A stretch of DNA of 64,000 bases. Origin: Nitrospira sp. GTDB lineage: Bacteria > Nitrospirota > Nitrospiria > Nitrospirales > Nitrospiraceae. The stretch covers positions 1 through 64,000 of the forward strand of contig VGXC01000005.1 in NCBI GenBank assembly GCA_016873495.1, read 5' to 3'. The translations under genes and the position numbers were made by a program. Shown here one piece after another: positions 32,833-42,656 of the stretch (position 1 is its first letter; each line of letters begins with the position of its first letter). Under the pieces are notes generated by a model. That model made no database searches. It saw only the letters and a program-made list of their open reading frames with translations, and had not been told where the DNA came from.

Positions 32833-35478
32833 ATGCGGGTGTACGAACTGGCGAAGAAGCTGGGGATGCAAAACAAGGAGCTCATCCCCGAGCTCAAGCG
32901 TTTGGGCATTGCGGTGGCATCGCACAGCAGTGCGCTCGAGGAAGACGCGGTTCAGAAGGCGCTGGACAAGTTGGCGCCGAAGGGCAAAGCCAAAGCGTCG
33001 GCCAAGCCGGAGGAGAAGAAGGCGGAGGCTGGTCGCAAGGAAGAGGCGAAGAAGGAGCCCGGACTGCGCAAGGCCGCAGTCACGTCTCCAAAGCAGGCAA
33101 GCGGCAAAGCGGAGCCGGTCGTCCCGGACGAGTCTCCCAAGCTCGACAAGAAACGCATCCTCTTCAAGCGCAAGAAGACGGACGAGGAAATAGCCGCGGA
33201 GGAAGCTGCGACGGCCAGCGAGGCGAGCGAAGTTTCCCAGGCGACAAGCGGGCCGCCGCCGGTCACTGAGCCGGGGTTGTCGCATCCGGTAGTCCAGGCG
33301 GGGCCCGCAACGGTTGAGCCGGAGTTTGCCGCTGTTTCGAGTCCGGCCGACCTCAAGGCAGACCATCTCGGGCTCTCGCATGAGCCGACGGCCCCCGTCG
33401 CGCCGGTTCCGACGGCGCCTGCGCCTCCTGCCTTCGGCGGCGGCGTGCCGCCTGCCCCTACGGGGGGAGCGCCGGCCGAGTTGCGCGCAGAAAAGAAGAA
33501 GGGGGTCATGCTGGAGCCTTTGGTGGGTGAGGCGGGCCTGAAGGATAAACTCAAGAAAGCCAAAAAACCAGGTCGGGTTCGCGACGACGAAGCGCTGAAG
33601 GCCAGGGAAGACGCAGCCCGCTGGCAAGACTTGCGGGCGATTCCGGTGCATCGTCGCGAGAGCCGGTCCCGCCATCTGGAGCCCTCCCCGTCCACCGAAG
33701 TCACCAAACCACGGAAAAAAGTGATCAAGCTTTCTCCGGGCCTGACGGTGAAGGAATTTTCCGAGCTCGTCGGGCAACGGCCGGGGGACATCATTAGGAA
33801 GCTCATGGAAATGGGGCAGATGCTCACGCTCAACCAGGCGATGAACCTGGAAGCCGCCATGTTGATTGCCGAGGGGCTTGGGTTGAAGACCGAAGCCGCA
33901 GGCGAAAAGGAGGGCGAAGAGCTGCTGCAAGAAGCCACCGAATGGGCCGAGGAAGAGCAGCTGGCCCCGCGGCCGCCCGTAGTCACGATCATGGGCCACG
34001 TGGACCATGGCAAGACCTCCCTCCTGGACGCCATTCGACAGACGAACGTCACGGCGCAGGAGGCGGGCGGGATTACCCAGCATATCGGAGCCTACACGGT
34101 CGCCGTCCACGGCAAGCAGGTGACGTTCCTGGATACGCCTGGCCACGAGGCGTTTACCGCGATGCGGGCCCGCGGCGCCAAGATCACCGATCTCGTCGTG
34201 CTCGTGGTGGCGGCAGACGACGGCGTGATGCCCCAGACCGTGGAGGCAATCAACCACGCGGTGGCGGCCAACGTGCCGATCATCGTGGCGATCAACAAAA
34301 TCGACAAACCGGGAGCCAACGCTGAGCGAGTGAAGCATGCCCTGGCGGAGCACAATCTGATCCCCGAATCCTGGGGCGGTCAGACCATCTTTGCGGAAGT
34401 CTCCGCGAAGCAGAAAACCGGACTGGAGTCGTTGCTGGAAATGATCCTGCTCCAATCCGAGGTGCTCGAGTTGAAGGCGGATCCCACCCGCCCCGCCAAG
34501 GGCGCGGTGGTGGAGGCAAAGCTGGATCGTGGCCGCGGGCCCGTTGCCACTGTGTTGGTGCAGGGAGGCACGCTCAAGGTCGGTGATGCATTCGTCGTGG
34601 GGACGTTCAGCGGACGGGTGCGGGCGCTGGTTTCCGACAAGGGCGAGAAAGTGTCCGAAGCCGGGCCGTCGACGCCGGTGGAAGTCATCGGTTTGCCGGG
34701 CGTGCCGGCGGCCGGCGATCCGTTCATCGTGGTGCAAGACGAGCGCGTGGCGCGCGAGATTGCCGAATCCCGTCAGCAGAAGCAGCGGAGCGCCGACCTG
34801 GCCGCCGGGTCCACGCGGGTGTCGCTGGACGATCTGTTCTCGCGGATCAAAGAGGGAGAGGTCAAGGAACTGGCTCTGGTCATCAAGTCCGACGTACAGG
34901 GTTCGGCGGAAGCGCTCTCCGAAGCGGTGGAGAAGCTCTCCACGCCGGCCGTGAAGCTGCGCGTGATTCACCAGGGCGTCGGCGGCATCACCGAAACCGA
35001 TGTGCTCCTGGCCTCGGCTTCGCGGGCCATCATCATCGGGTTCAGCATCCGCCCCGAACCCAAAGCCGCTGTGCTGGCCGAGCGCGAAGGCGTGGACGTC
35101 CGGCTCTACACGATCATCTATGACGCGATCGCGGACATCAAGGCGGCGATGGAAGGGCTGTTGGAGCCGACGTTGAAGGAGCGGGTGCTGGGCCGGGCCG
35201 AAGTGCGGCAGGTCTTCTCGATCCCCAAAATCGGGGTGATCGGAGGCTGCTACGTGATCGACGGGACGATCAGCAGGGCCAGCGCCGGCGTTCGCGTCAT
35301 CCGGGACCACGCGACGGTCTATGAGGGGCGAATCGGGTCGCTTCGCCGGTTCAAGGACGATGTGCGAGAAGTGCAGCAAGGCTATGAGTGCGGGATCGGG
35401 GTCGAGAATTTCGGGGACTTGAAAACCGGCGACGTGCTCGAAGTCTACGTCGTGGATAAGGTGGCCACGAAGCTCTAG
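32833..35478 (+). CDS. infB: translation initiation factor IF-2
   Basis: An 881-residue GTPase that brings initiator tRNA to the ribosome. The N-terminus [20 protein letters not shown] is the usual IF-2N helix bundle, followed by a long Lys/Ala/Pro-rich linker (about 40-280). The GTPase domain has [22 protein letters not shown] and NKIDKPGA near 390-495; domains II-IV follow. ATG at 32833 is preferred over GTG at 32818, from the conserved start. A long open frame on the opposite strand is a shadow of its high-GC third positions. Confidence 0.97.
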   Translation: MRVYELAKKLGMQNKELIPELKRLGIAVASHSSALEEDAVQKALDKLAPKGKAKASAKPEEKKAEAGRKEEAKKEPGLRKAAVTSPKQASGKAEPVVPDESPKLDKKRILFKRKKTDEEIAAEEAATASEASEVSQATSGPPPVTEPGLSHPVVQAGPATVEPEFAAVSSPADLKADHLGLSHEPTAPVAPVPTAPAPPAFGGGVPPAPTGGAPAELRAEKKKGVMLEPLVGEAGLKDKLKKAKKPGRVRDDEALKAREDAARWQDLRAIPVHRRESRSRHLEPSPSTEVTKPRKKVIKLSPGLTVKEFSELVGQRPGDIIRKLMEMGQMLTLNQAMNLEAAMLIAEGLGLKTEAAGEKEGEELLQEATEWAEEEQLAPRPPVVTIMGHVDHGKTSLLDAIRQTNVTAQEAGGITQHIGAYTVAVHGKQVTFLDTPGHEAFTAMRARGAKITDLVVLVVAADDGVMPQTVEAINHAVAANVPIIVAINKIDKPGANAERVKHALAEHNLIPESWGGQTIFAEVSAKQKTGLESLLEMILLQSEVLELKADPTRPAKGAVVEAKLDRGRGPVATVLVQGGTLKVGDAFVVGTFSGRVRALVSDKGEKVSEAGPSTPVEVIGLPGVPAAGDPFIVVQDERVAREIAESRQQKQRSADLAAGSTRVSLDDLFSRIKEGEVKELALVIKSDVQGSAEALSEAVEKLSTPAVKLRVIHQGVGGITETDVLLASASRAIIIGFSIRPEPKAAVLAEREGVDVRLYTIIYDAIADIKAAMEGLLEPTLKERVLGRAEVRQVFSIPKIGVIGGCYVIDGTISRASAGVRVIRDHATVYEGRIGSLRRFKDDVREVQQGYECGIGVENFGDLKTGDVLEVYVVDKVATKL

Positions 35479-35524
35479 CCGGTTGGTCGACGGCCCAGGC
35501 ACCGTCTTTGGGCCGCGCGCAGAT

Positions 35525-35806
35525 ATGATCATCGGGCTTTGCACGGTCGAACTGGTTATCCCTGACGCCCACTCCCTGAAGGCGAAGCGACAGGTGCTCC
35601 TGAGTCTCAAGGATCGCCTGCGCGATAAATTCAACGTGTCGGTGGCGGAAGTGGATGAACAGGATTTGTGGCAAAAGGCGGTGCTCGGTATCGCCTGTGT
35701 CGCCAATGAGGGAAAGCACGTGAATCAGGTACTGGACCAGGCGGTCAATCTCATCCGGTCGGTCCCGCTGGTAGAACTGGTGCAAGTCCGCATCGAGCTG
35801 CTCTGA
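35525..35806 (+). CDS. DUF503-family (YlxP-like) protein
   Basis: A 93-residue protein with the typical DUF503 features: MIIGLCTVELVIPDAHSLKA, KRQVLLSLKDRLRDKFNVSV, AEVDEQDLWQKAVLGIACVA. Members are found between infB and rbfA in many bacteria, as here, which suggests a role linked to translation or ribosome assembly. ATG at 35525 was chosen from the conserved start. The rbfA start follows 1 base after its stop. Confidence 0.92.
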   Translation: MIIGLCTVELVIPDAHSLKAKRQVLLSLKDRLRDKFNVSVAEVDEQDLWQKAVLGIACVANEGKHVNQVLDQAVNLIRSVPLVELVQVRIELL

Positions 35807-35807
35807 G

Positions 35808-36176
35808 ATGGCCAAAGCGGCGTACAAGCGGGCTACCCGCGTAGCCGACCAGATCCGGATGGAAGTAGCCGAGATCATCATGCGGAAGACCAAGGATCCC
35901 CGCGTGGCTTCGGTGACGGTGACGGACGTGGAACTGACCGATGATCTCCGGTTGGCGCGGGTGTTTGTGACGACGGGAGCCGATGGGCAGCATGAGGCCG
36001 AGGCGTTGGCGGGCCTGGCCAAGGCGGGAGGGTTCATCCGCGCCGAGCTCGGGCGGCGGATGCACTTGCGGTACACACCGGAATTGATTTTTCAGAAGGA
36101 TGTGAGCGGTCTCCGGGGAGACCGAATCCTGGCCCTGCTGGAGCAAGTCGAGGCCAAGGATACACCCCAGGAGTGA
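35808..36176 (+). CDS. rbfA: ribosome-binding factor A
   Basis: A 122-residue KH-like protein needed for 16S rRNA 5'-end maturation and cold growth. Features: RVADQIRMEVAEIIMRKTKD, DPRVASVTVTDVELTDDLR and FIRAELGRRMHLRYTPELIF. Length and place in the infB operon fit. Confidence 0.96.
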   Translation: MAKAAYKRATRVADQIRMEVAEIIMRKTKDPRVASVTVTDVELTDDLRLARVFVTTGADGQHEAEALAGLAKAGGFIRAELGRRMHLRYTPELIFQKDVSGLRGDRILALLEQVEAKDTPQE

Positions 36177-36201
36177 AGGCGCAGGGGGGTGTGCAATTCT
36201 T

Positions 36202-37218
36202 GTGAGGGATGCCGTGGTTGGTCCGCGAGTAAAGCGTCTAGTCGAGCCATCCGTCGCCAGGCCCAGGGCCGCCGCCAAGCCTGTTGATGGGGTGTTGGTG
36301 GTCAACAAGGCGTTGGGCTGGACCTCCCATGATGTAGTGGCGAAGCTCCGGGGGCTGTTCCGGGGGCAAAAAGTCGGACATGCCGGCACGCTCGATCCGG
36401 CGGCGACCGGAGTGCTGCCGATCTTGGTGGGCAAGGCGACGCGCATTGCTGAATACCTATTGGATTGGGACAAAGATTACCGGGCGGTCCTGCGTTTGGG
36501 CGACACCACGGATACGCAGGATGCGACAGGGACGATCCTGGAGTCGCGTTCGACAACTGGCCTGACCGAGGATGCGATCCGGTCGGCGATCGGGCGCTTT
36601 CAGGGACGAATGGCCCAGGTCCCGCCGATGTATTCGGCGGTCAAGGTCGGGGGCATGCCGCTGTACAAGGCGGCCAGGGCCGGCCGGACGGTGGATCGGA
36701 ACCCTCGGGAAATCACGGTGCACGGGATCGAGGTGCAGGGCATTGCCGGGCGCGATGTGTCTCTCCTGGTCCGTTGCTCCAAGGGGACGTACATACGGAC
36801 GCTCTGCGCGGATATCGGTGCAGCGTTGGGTGTCGGCGGACACCTGTTGGCCCTGGAGCGGCGGCGCGTCGGGCCGTTGACGATTGAACGCGCGCTGACC
36901 GTGGAAGCGGTCGAGGCTCGGCTCCCGTTCGGCCACCTGGAAGATGAGTTGATTTCGCTGGACGCTGCGCTTGCCGCGGTGCCCGCCGTCGTTGTGGACG
37001 AGGCCACCGCGTTGCGGACCCTCCATGGGGTCCCGGTGCCTTGGCGGGCGGCCCAGTGGACGGACAATGTTGGAACGGCCGAGGGGCGTGGCGGCCAGAC
37101 GGTCCGCCTGCAAGACGGGGCCGGCCGCCTGTTGGCGCTGGGCCGGTTGCCCCAGGAAGCGGGGGCCGAGATCGCGATCCTCAAGGTGCTGGCAGAAACG
37201 AATCCGCAGCCGGCTTAG
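36202..37218 (+). CDS. truB: tRNA pseudouridine(55) synthase TruB
   Basis: A 338-residue enzyme that makes pseudouridine at position 55 of tRNA. The catalytic motif GHAGTLDPAATGVLPILVG is near residues 59-77 (Asp65 the predicted nucleophile), preceded by DGVLVVNKALGWTSHDVV. The region PPMYSAVKVGGMPLYKAARAG is typical. A C-terminal domain of about 80 residues follows. GTG at 36202 is used as start; about 28 N-terminal residues are less conserved. Confidence 0.95.
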   Translation: MRDAVVGPRVKRLVEPSVARPRAAAKPVDGVLVVNKALGWTSHDVVAKLRGLFRGQKVGHAGTLDPAATGVLPILVGKATRIAEYLLDWDKDYRAVLRLGDTTDTQDATGTILESRSTTGLTEDAIRSAIGRFQGRMAQVPPMYSAVKVGGMPLYKAARAGRTVDRNPREITVHGIEVQGIAGRDVSLLVRCSKGTYIRTLCADIGAALGVGGHLLALERRRVGPLTIERALTVEAVEARLPFGHLEDELISLDAALAAVPAVVVDEATALRTLHGVPVPWRAAQWTDNVGTAEGRGGQTVRLQDGAGRLLALGRLPQEAGAEIAILKVLAETNPQPA

Positions 37219-37296
37219 CGGCGTTGTGTGTCAGAGGGTAGGGCAGTATAAGGGGCAAGGGCTCGCACGGACAGACGTATTGATCGGGAGGAAGAC

Positions 37297-37566
37297 ATGG
37301 CGTTGACCAAAGAAGCGAAGACCGAAGTGATTCAGGGGTACAGGCGGCACGGGACCGATACGGGTTCTCCGGAAGTCCAGATCGCCGTGCTCACTAACCG
37401 GATTACCTACCTGACGGAGCATTTCAAATTGCACAAGAAGGATCACCATTCCCGGAGGGGACTCTTGGAGTTGGTCGGCCGGCGCCGTCGCTTGCTGGAT
37501 TACTTGCGCGGGGTGGATGACGGACGGTACCGGGCTGTCCTCGAACGACTGGGTATCCGGAAGTAA
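37297..37566 (+). CDS. rpsO: 30S ribosomal protein S15
   Basis: An 89-residue protein that binds 16S rRNA helices 20-22. Features: [20 protein letters not shown] and [12 protein letters not shown]-like segment [27 protein letters not shown] precedes ATG. A stem-loop lies between it and pnp, as in many bacteria. Confidence 0.97.
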   Translation: MALTKEAKTEVIQGYRRHGTDTGSPEVQIAVLTNRITYLTEHFKLHKKDHHSRRGLLELVGRRRRLLDYLRGVDDGRYRAVLERLGIRK

Positions 37567-37574
37567 CACACGAT

Positions 37575-37601
37575 CCCCGGCGCCTATATGGGGCGCCGGG
37601 G
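37575..37601 (+). promoter_or_regulatory. rpsO-pnp intergenic hairpin
   Basis: A 10-bp perfect stem (37575-37584, CCCCGGCGCC, with 37592-37601) and 7-base loop, without a T tract. It is probably an RNA processing or stability site rather than a full terminator. Confidence 0.6.
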
Positions 37602-37699
37602 CACTGTCGCCACAGGTGAACACCGACATGGGCTGCGACCCGGCGCGCAGCCCATCTCTGTGGGCATCTGTGGGGCAGAAACAGAAGGAGACTGTGACC

Positions 37700-39811
37700 A
37701 TGGTGCACACAATTGACATTGACGTGGCCGGCCGGACATTGCGGCTGGAGACCGGCCGCATGGCCAAACAGGCCAGCGGATCGGTTTTGGCCTCTTATGG
37801 GGACACGGTGATCTTGGCTACGGCGGTGGCTTCCCAGACCATCAAGCCCGGCATCGACTTTCTTCCCCTCACGGTTGATTACCAGGAAAAGGCCTATGCG
37901 GCCGGCAAGATTCCGGGCGGCTATTTCAAGCGCGAGGGCCGGCCTTCGGAAAAGGAAGTGCTGACCAGCCGACTGATCGACCGTCCGATGCGGCCGCTCT
38001 TTCCGGAAGGCTACTACTACGAGACACAGGTCATCGCCTCGGTCCTGTCGGCGGACCAGACCGGCTCCTCGGACATCGTGGGGATCACCGCGGCCTCTGC
38101 GGCCTTGACGCTCTCCGATGTTCCCTTCGGCGGCCCCGTGGCCGGGATCAAGATCGGCCGGGTGAACGGGCAATTCGTGGTCAACCCCGACCTGACGACG
38201 CTGGAAACCAGCGACCTGAACCTCACGGTGGCCGGCACGGCCGATGCCGTGATGATGGTGGAAGGCGGCGGCAGCGAGCTGCCCGAGTCGGTCATGATCG
38301 ATGCGATCGAGCTGGCCCATGCCGAGATCAAGAAGATCGTGGCCAAGATTCTGGAGCTGCAGGCGAAGGCGGGCAAGCCGAAACGGAAAGTGCAAGCCGA
38401 GCAGATCGACCCGGTCTTAACCGAAGAAGTCCGCAAGCTGGTGGCCGGACCGATCCGGGAAGCCATCATGATTCCAAACAAGTCCGCCCGCCAGGAACGG
38501 CTGGATCAGGTCCTTGCGGAAACGGTTGACAAGTTGAAGACCGACGATCCGAATCGCAGCCGGCACATCAAGCTGGTCTTTCACGGGCTTGAATATACGG
38601 AAGTCCGGGACATGATTCTGGAGCGTGGGGTGCGGGCCGACGGCCGGGGTCCTGCGGACATCCGCATGGTGACCTGCGAGGTCGGAGTCTTGCCGCGCAC
38701 CCACGGGTCCGCCTTGTTCACCCGAGGCGAAACGCAGAGTTTGGCGGTGGTCACGCTGGGAACGACGGAGGATGAGCAGCGGATCGACGCCCTCGAGGGA
38801 CAGTATTACCGGACGTTCATGCTGCACTACAATTTTCCCCCCTTCAGCGTTGGCGAAGCGAGGCCGCTCCGGTCTCCTGGCCGCCGCGAAGTAGGGCATG
38901 GGGCCTTGGCGGAGCGGGCGATCAAGTCGGTGCTTCCGACCAAGGAGGAGTTCCCCTACACGCTGCGCCTGGTGTCGGACATTCTGGAGTCCAACGGGTC
39001 TTCTTCCATGGCGACGGTTTGCGGCGGGACGCTGGCGCTGATGGACGCGGGGGTGCCGATCAAGGAGCCGGTGGCCGGAATTGCGATGGGGCTGATCAAA
39101 GAGGGCGAACGGGTGATGGTGCTCAGCGATATCCTGGGCCTGGAGGATCATCTCGGAGACATGGATTTCAAGGTGACTGGCACCAAGAACGGGGTGACGG
39201 CCTTGCAGATGGATATCAAGATCGCCGGCATCACGCCCGAGTTGATGCGCCAAGCCCTCGATCAGGCCCGCAAGGGCCGGCTCTACATCCTGGACCGGAT
39301 GGCCGCCGCGCTGGCAGCGCCGAGGACGAATCTGTCCGCCTTTGCCCCGCGCATCTTTACGTTAAAGATCAAGCAGGACAAGATCCGCGACGTGATCGGT
39401 CCGGGCGGCAAGATGATCCGGAGCATCATTGCCGACTGTGGCGTGAAGATCAATGTGGAGGACACGGGGGCAATCTCGATCGCAGCCGTGGACGAGGCTT
39501 CCGCCAAGAAAGCGATCGAGCGGATCAACCAGCTGACTGAGGAAGTCGAAGTCGGCAGGCTGTACTTGGGCACCGTCCGCAAGATCATGGACTTCGGCGC
39601 GTTCGTGGAGATTATCCCGGGGACCGACGGCTTGGTCCACATTTCCCAACTTGCTCACCATCGCGTCAAGGCGGTGTCCGACGAGGTCGCGGAGGGCGAC
39701 CAGATCATGGTCAAGGTGCTGGAGATCGACAAGCAAGGGAAGATTCGGCTCAGCCGCAAGGAGGCGATGGCGCCGCCCGCGGATGCCAAGGAGCAGCCGG
39801 CCGCCTCGTAA
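37700..39811 (+). CDS. pnp: polyribonucleotide nucleotidyltransferase (PNPase)
   Basis: A 703-residue phosphorolytic 3'-5' exoribonuclease, part of the RNA degradosome. Two RNase PH domains (residues 10-230 and 325-545), a KH domain (KIRDVIGPGGKMIRSIIADC near 557) and a C-terminal S1 domain (GTVRKIMDFGAFVEIIPGTD near 628) are all present. Core catalytic-region motif FPPFSVGEARPLRSPGRREV is seen. ATG at 37700 follows GAAGGAGA; a longer frame to 37517 runs over the hairpin and is rejected. Confidence 0.97.
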   Translation: MVHTIDIDVAGRTLRLETGRMAKQASGSVLASYGDTVILATAVASQTIKPGIDFLPLTVDYQEKAYAAGKIPGGYFKREGRPSEKEVLTSRLIDRPMRPLFPEGYYYETQVIASVLSADQTGSSDIVGITAASAALTLSDVPFGGPVAGIKIGRVNGQFVVNPDLTTLETSDLNLTVAGTADAVMMVEGGGSELPESVMIDAIELAHAEIKKIVAKILELQAKAGKPKRKVQAEQIDPVLTEEVRKLVAGPIREAIMIPNKSARQERLDQVLAETVDKLKTDDPNRSRHIKLVFHGLEYTEVRDMILERGVRADGRGPADIRMVTCEVGVLPRTHGSALFTRGETQSLAVVTLGTTEDEQRIDALEGQYYRTFMLHYNFPPFSVGEARPLRSPGRREVGHGALAERAIKSVLPTKEEFPYTLRLVSDILESNGSSSMATVCGGTLALMDAGVPIKEPVAGIAMGLIKEGERVMVLSDILGLEDHLGDMDFKVTGTKNGVTALQMDIKIAGITPELMRQALDQARKGRLYILDRMAAALAAPRTNLSAFAPRIFTLKIKQDKIRDVIGPGGKMIRSIIADCGVKINVEDTGAISIAAVDEASAKKAIERINQLTEEVEVGRLYLGTVRKIMDFGAFVEIIPGTDGLVHISQLAHHRVKAVSDEVAEGDQIMVKVLEIDKQGKIRLSRKEAMAPPADAKEQPAAS

Positions 39812-39825
39812 CGATCGGGGAGTCT

Positions 39826-41079
39826 GTGTATCGTAAGCTGATCCTGGACAACGGCCTCCGGGTCGTGACCGAACGGATACCGGCCCTCAAGTCGGTCACG
39901 GTCGGCATCTGGGTCAACGTGGGGTCGAGGGACGAGGGGGCGGGCGAGGAGGGCCTGTCCCACTTCCTCGAGCATATGTTCTTCAAGGGGACCAAGTCCC
40001 GGTCCGCCACGCAGATTTCCCGCGAGATCGATGCGCTCGGCGGAGAGTTGAACGCGTTCACGTCCCGCGAAACCACCACCTTTTATGTGAAGGTGCTGGA
40101 TCAGCATATCAAGCCCGCCCTGGCCCTTCTGTCCGACATCTTCCGCCAATCCCGGTTCGCCCCCAAGGAAGTGGAAAAAGAGAAGCAGGTGGTGCTGGAG
40201 GAGATCCGGATGGTTCAGGACGACCCTGAGGATCTCGTTCAGGAGCTCCACACGGAGCAGGCCATGAAGCGGCATCCGCTGGGCCGCTCGATCCTGGGGT
40301 CGGCGCACACCATCCAGGAGCTGCGTCGTGCGCACCTGCTCCGGTACGTCCGCACCCACTACCACCCGCAGCAGACGGTGGTTTCCGTGGCGGGGAGCTT
40401 CAATCTCAAGGAATTGACCCCGTTGCTGGAAAAGTCCTTCGGCACCTTCACGCAACCCGGCATCCTGCGCATGCACCGTTGGCCGTCGGATGTGAGCGGG
40501 GGCTTGGTCGTCCGTAAGAAGGCGCTCGAGCAGGCACATCTCTGCCTGGGGCTTCCGGGAGTCGCCCTGGACCACAAGGACCGGTATGGCGCCTATGCGC
40601 TGAACGCTCTGCTGGGCGGGAGCGTCAGTTCACGCCTCTTCCAGGAAGTTCGAGAGAAGCGCGGGTTAGCCTACACCATCTACTCCTACCTCGCGTCGTA
40701 TTCGGACAGTGGGACGTTCACGATCTACGCGGCCACCCGCCCGCGCGAAGCGGCCCGCGTGGTGGAGTTGGTCGGCCGGGAACTTGGCCGTCTCCGGCGC
40801 CGCGGCGTGGGCGATGAGGAACTGGCACGGACGAAAAACCAGATGAAGGGCAACCTCATGCTGAGTCTGGAGAACTCTCAGAGCCGCATGAGCAAGCTGG
40901 CCAAAGACGAGCTGCATTTAGGACGCTATACATCTCTGGAGGAGATATTGGCCAAGATCGAGCAGGTCAATGTGGAGCAGGTGCTCAGACTGAGCCACGA
41001 GTTGTTGGATTTAAGCCGATTGTCGGTCACGGTGTTGGGGCCGGTTTCGCGTAAGTCGATCCAGTCGGTCGTAAATTAG
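39826..41079 (+). CDS. M16-family zinc peptidase
   Basis: A 417-residue processing-peptidase-like metalloprotease. The inverted zinc motif HFLEH is at residues 46-50, with the further ligand Glu in VEKEKQVVLEEIRMVQDDP near 124; the C-terminal half is the usual inactive structural repeat, with the substrate-binding KRGLAYTIYSYLASY-type segment. GTG at 39826 is 14 bases after pnp and is used as start. Many bacteria keep this gene after pnp. Confidence 0.93.
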   Translation: MYRKLILDNGLRVVTERIPALKSVTVGIWVNVGSRDEGAGEEGLSHFLEHMFFKGTKSRSATQISREIDALGGELNAFTSRETTTFYVKVLDQHIKPALALLSDIFRQSRFAPKEVEKEKQVVLEEIRMVQDDPEDLVQELHTEQAMKRHPLGRSILGSAHTIQELRRAHLLRYVRTHYHPQQTVVSVAGSFNLKELTPLLEKSFGTFTQPGILRMHRWPSDVSGGLVVRKKALEQAHLCLGLPGVALDHKDRYGAYALNALLGGSVSSRLFQEVREKRGLAYTIYSYLASYSDSGTFTIYAATRPREAARVVELVGRELGRLRRRGVGDEELARTKNQMKGNLMLSLENSQSRMSKLAKDELHLGRYTSLEEILAKIEQVNVEQVLRLSHELLDLSRLSVTVLGPVSRKSIQSVVN

Positions 41080-41163
41080 CGGACCTCCGATGACGTGCGC
41101 AAGTCATTGCTAAACAAAGACTTTTCTCAAATTGTCGCCATGGGTCCTGCGTCAAATATTTCC

Positions 41164-41192
41164 TTGACAAGGTTCGGACGATTCAGTACGAT
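41164..41192 (+). promoter_or_regulatory. sigma70-type promoter for two secreted proteins
   Basis: TTGACA (41164-41169), a 17-base spacer, then TACGAT (41187-41192). It leaves a long leader of about 170 bases before the ATG at 41367. Confidence 0.65.
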
Positions 41193-41366
41193 TGGAACCT
41201 CTTTCGCCCTTATTTCTTGGTACGAGTGAACGGAATGTTGCTTCAGGGAAGGAAAGGGGGTGGCCGCGAGCTTTTTCATTCCGTGAAGTGCGTCTATTCG
41301 TTTTCTTTCTTGTTTGACGATTCGCTAATACACAGGGTCTGATTTTTCATGAAGGAGGTGTGGGGC

Positions 41367-41858
41367 ATGAGCAAGCGAGTAATCATTGCCATGGTGTCTG
41401 TCTTTTTTGTCGCTGGGCTGGCAATGTCCGGCATCGTGATGGCGGCCGATGCACCGGCTGGCGGCGCCCCCTTGATGAAGGGCGAAGCCATGAAGACGCT
41501 GAAAGGCCGGATCTGGTCTCAGTGGGCCGACAACCCCGAGCAGGAGATTCTGTTCGGCATCCAATATTGGAACACGGGCGATCCCGCATCCGGCACCCCC
41601 AGCGGACGGGCTTCTTCTGACTTGGATGTGCGTCCCCCGGATCCCTTGTTCACCTGCTGCGCTTGGGGCTTCACCGGAGGCGCAGACCGGAACAACCCCT
41701 ATGCCGGCTGGTACCATGCGGCGACCACGGTCCGTTTGAAGGTCAAGGACAAGGCGCTCATGGATAAAATGATCAAGGACTCGCAGGAGCTGGTGGCCAT
41801 GGAAGTCACGCTGGATGGCCGCACGATCACGGGCTATAAGCTGCTGAAGAAGGACTAG
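41367..41858 (+). CDS. secreted protein of unknown family
   Basis: A 163-residue exported protein: basic start MSKRVIIAMVSVFFVAGLAM, hydrophobic core and a likely cleavage after VMA. The mature part has an odd pair of adjacent cysteines (LFTCCAWGFTGG) and many aromatic residues (WSQWADNPEQEILFGIQYWN). I do not recognise the family. ATG at 41367 follows AAGGAGG; an upstream ATG at 41349 would place that ribosome site inside the gene. It shares leader style and neighbourhood with the next gene, so the two may form one expressed pair. Confidence 0.78.
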   Translation: MSKRVIIAMVSVFFVAGLAMSGIVMAADAPAGGAPLMKGEAMKTLKGRIWSQWADNPEQEILFGIQYWNTGDPASGTPSGRASSDLDVRPPDPLFTCCAWGFTGGADRNNPYAGWYHAATTVRLKVKDKALMDKMIKDSQELVAMEVTLDGRTITGYKLLKKD

Positions 41859-41925
41859 CCGACGGCCGTCGTTGCAGCGATTGATACGTTATTCTTACAC
41901 ACGGTTCATGTGAAGGAGGGTGGCA

Positions 41926-42600
41926 ATGATGAGACTTCATAAGAAAGGCTGGACGTTCATGGTCGCCGTGGCCCTGGTCGTGGGCATGACCTCGACCGCG
42001 CTGGCCATCGAGGCGTTCCAAGAGCGATTCGAATGGGGGGATATGAGCAAGCCGACCACGTTGCAGGGGCGGGTGATCATCCTCGATCCCTACGATGAGG
42101 CGGTCTGGATCAATGTCGCCGTGTTCGGCGGCAATGCCGAGAGCGGCCTGTTCTGGCAGCGGATCCACCCGGGCAAGAACCTCAAGTTCTACGCCGCCAA
42201 CAAGGAAGTGTGGGATCAACTGAAGTCCATGGCCCGCCCGCACGCGGGACCGGCTGCGGCGAAGGAAGTGCCGCCGGCGTCGGCGACCACGCTGGTCGAG
42301 TTTACGGCCCAGGAAGTCGAGCAGAACCGGCGGGTGATTTCATCCGTGAAGAAGCTGGCGGACAACGCGGGCGAAATGGGCAAGCCCCGCGGCATTCGCG
42401 CGCTGAAGGAAGCGGCCTGCGCGAGCAAGCATGAGTTCGAAGGGGATTGTTACAAGGCCAAGCAGGCCCTCAATGCGGCGCCCAAGGGTGCGGAAAATGT
42501 CGTCATGCAGTATGACGTGACGATCCCCGGCGGGAAGCAGTTTGCCGGCGGCTTGATTCCGTGGACGGCCCAGTACAACGAGGGCGGTCACGGTCACTGA
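41926..42600 (+). CDS. secreted protein of unknown family
   Basis: A 224-residue exported protein with signal peptide (about 1-26, ending STALAIE). The mature part begins AFQERFEWGDMSKPTTLQGR and contains VIILDPYDEAVWINVAVFGG, then a helical region rich in Lys and Ala with two cysteines (EAACASKHEFEGDCYKAK). It ends in a His-Gly tail (GGHGH) that could bind metal. No known family was recognised. AAGGAGG precedes ATG, as for its upstream neighbour. A strong terminator follows. Confidence 0.78.
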   Translation: MMRLHKKGWTFMVAVALVVGMTSTALAIEAFQERFEWGDMSKPTTLQGRVIILDPYDEAVWINVAVFGGNAESGLFWQRIHPGKNLKFYAANKEVWDQLKSMARPHAGPAAAKEVPPASATTLVEFTAQEVEQNRRVISSVKKLADNAGEMGKPRGIRALKEAACASKHEFEGDCYKAKQALNAAPKGAENVVMQYDVTIPGGKQFAGGLIPWTAQYNEGGHGH

Positions 42601-42623
42601 GCAGTAGAAGTTGAATCTGAAAA

Positions 42624-42656
42624 GGGCGGTGCGCTGATCGGCGCACCGCCCTTTTT
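42624..42656. terminator. bidirectional terminator between the secreted-protein gene and mutS
   Basis: An 11-bp perfect stem (42624-42634, GGGCGGTGCGC, with 42641-42651), 6-base loop and five T on the plus strand; four T follow on the minus strand. Confidence 0.9.

Noticed and set aside
32590-35706. Very long open frame (over 1000 codons) on the minus strand opposite infB
   Set aside because: It is a shadow of infB, whose GC-rich third positions remove stops on the other strand; its translation has no domains and is rich in Arg, His and Pro.
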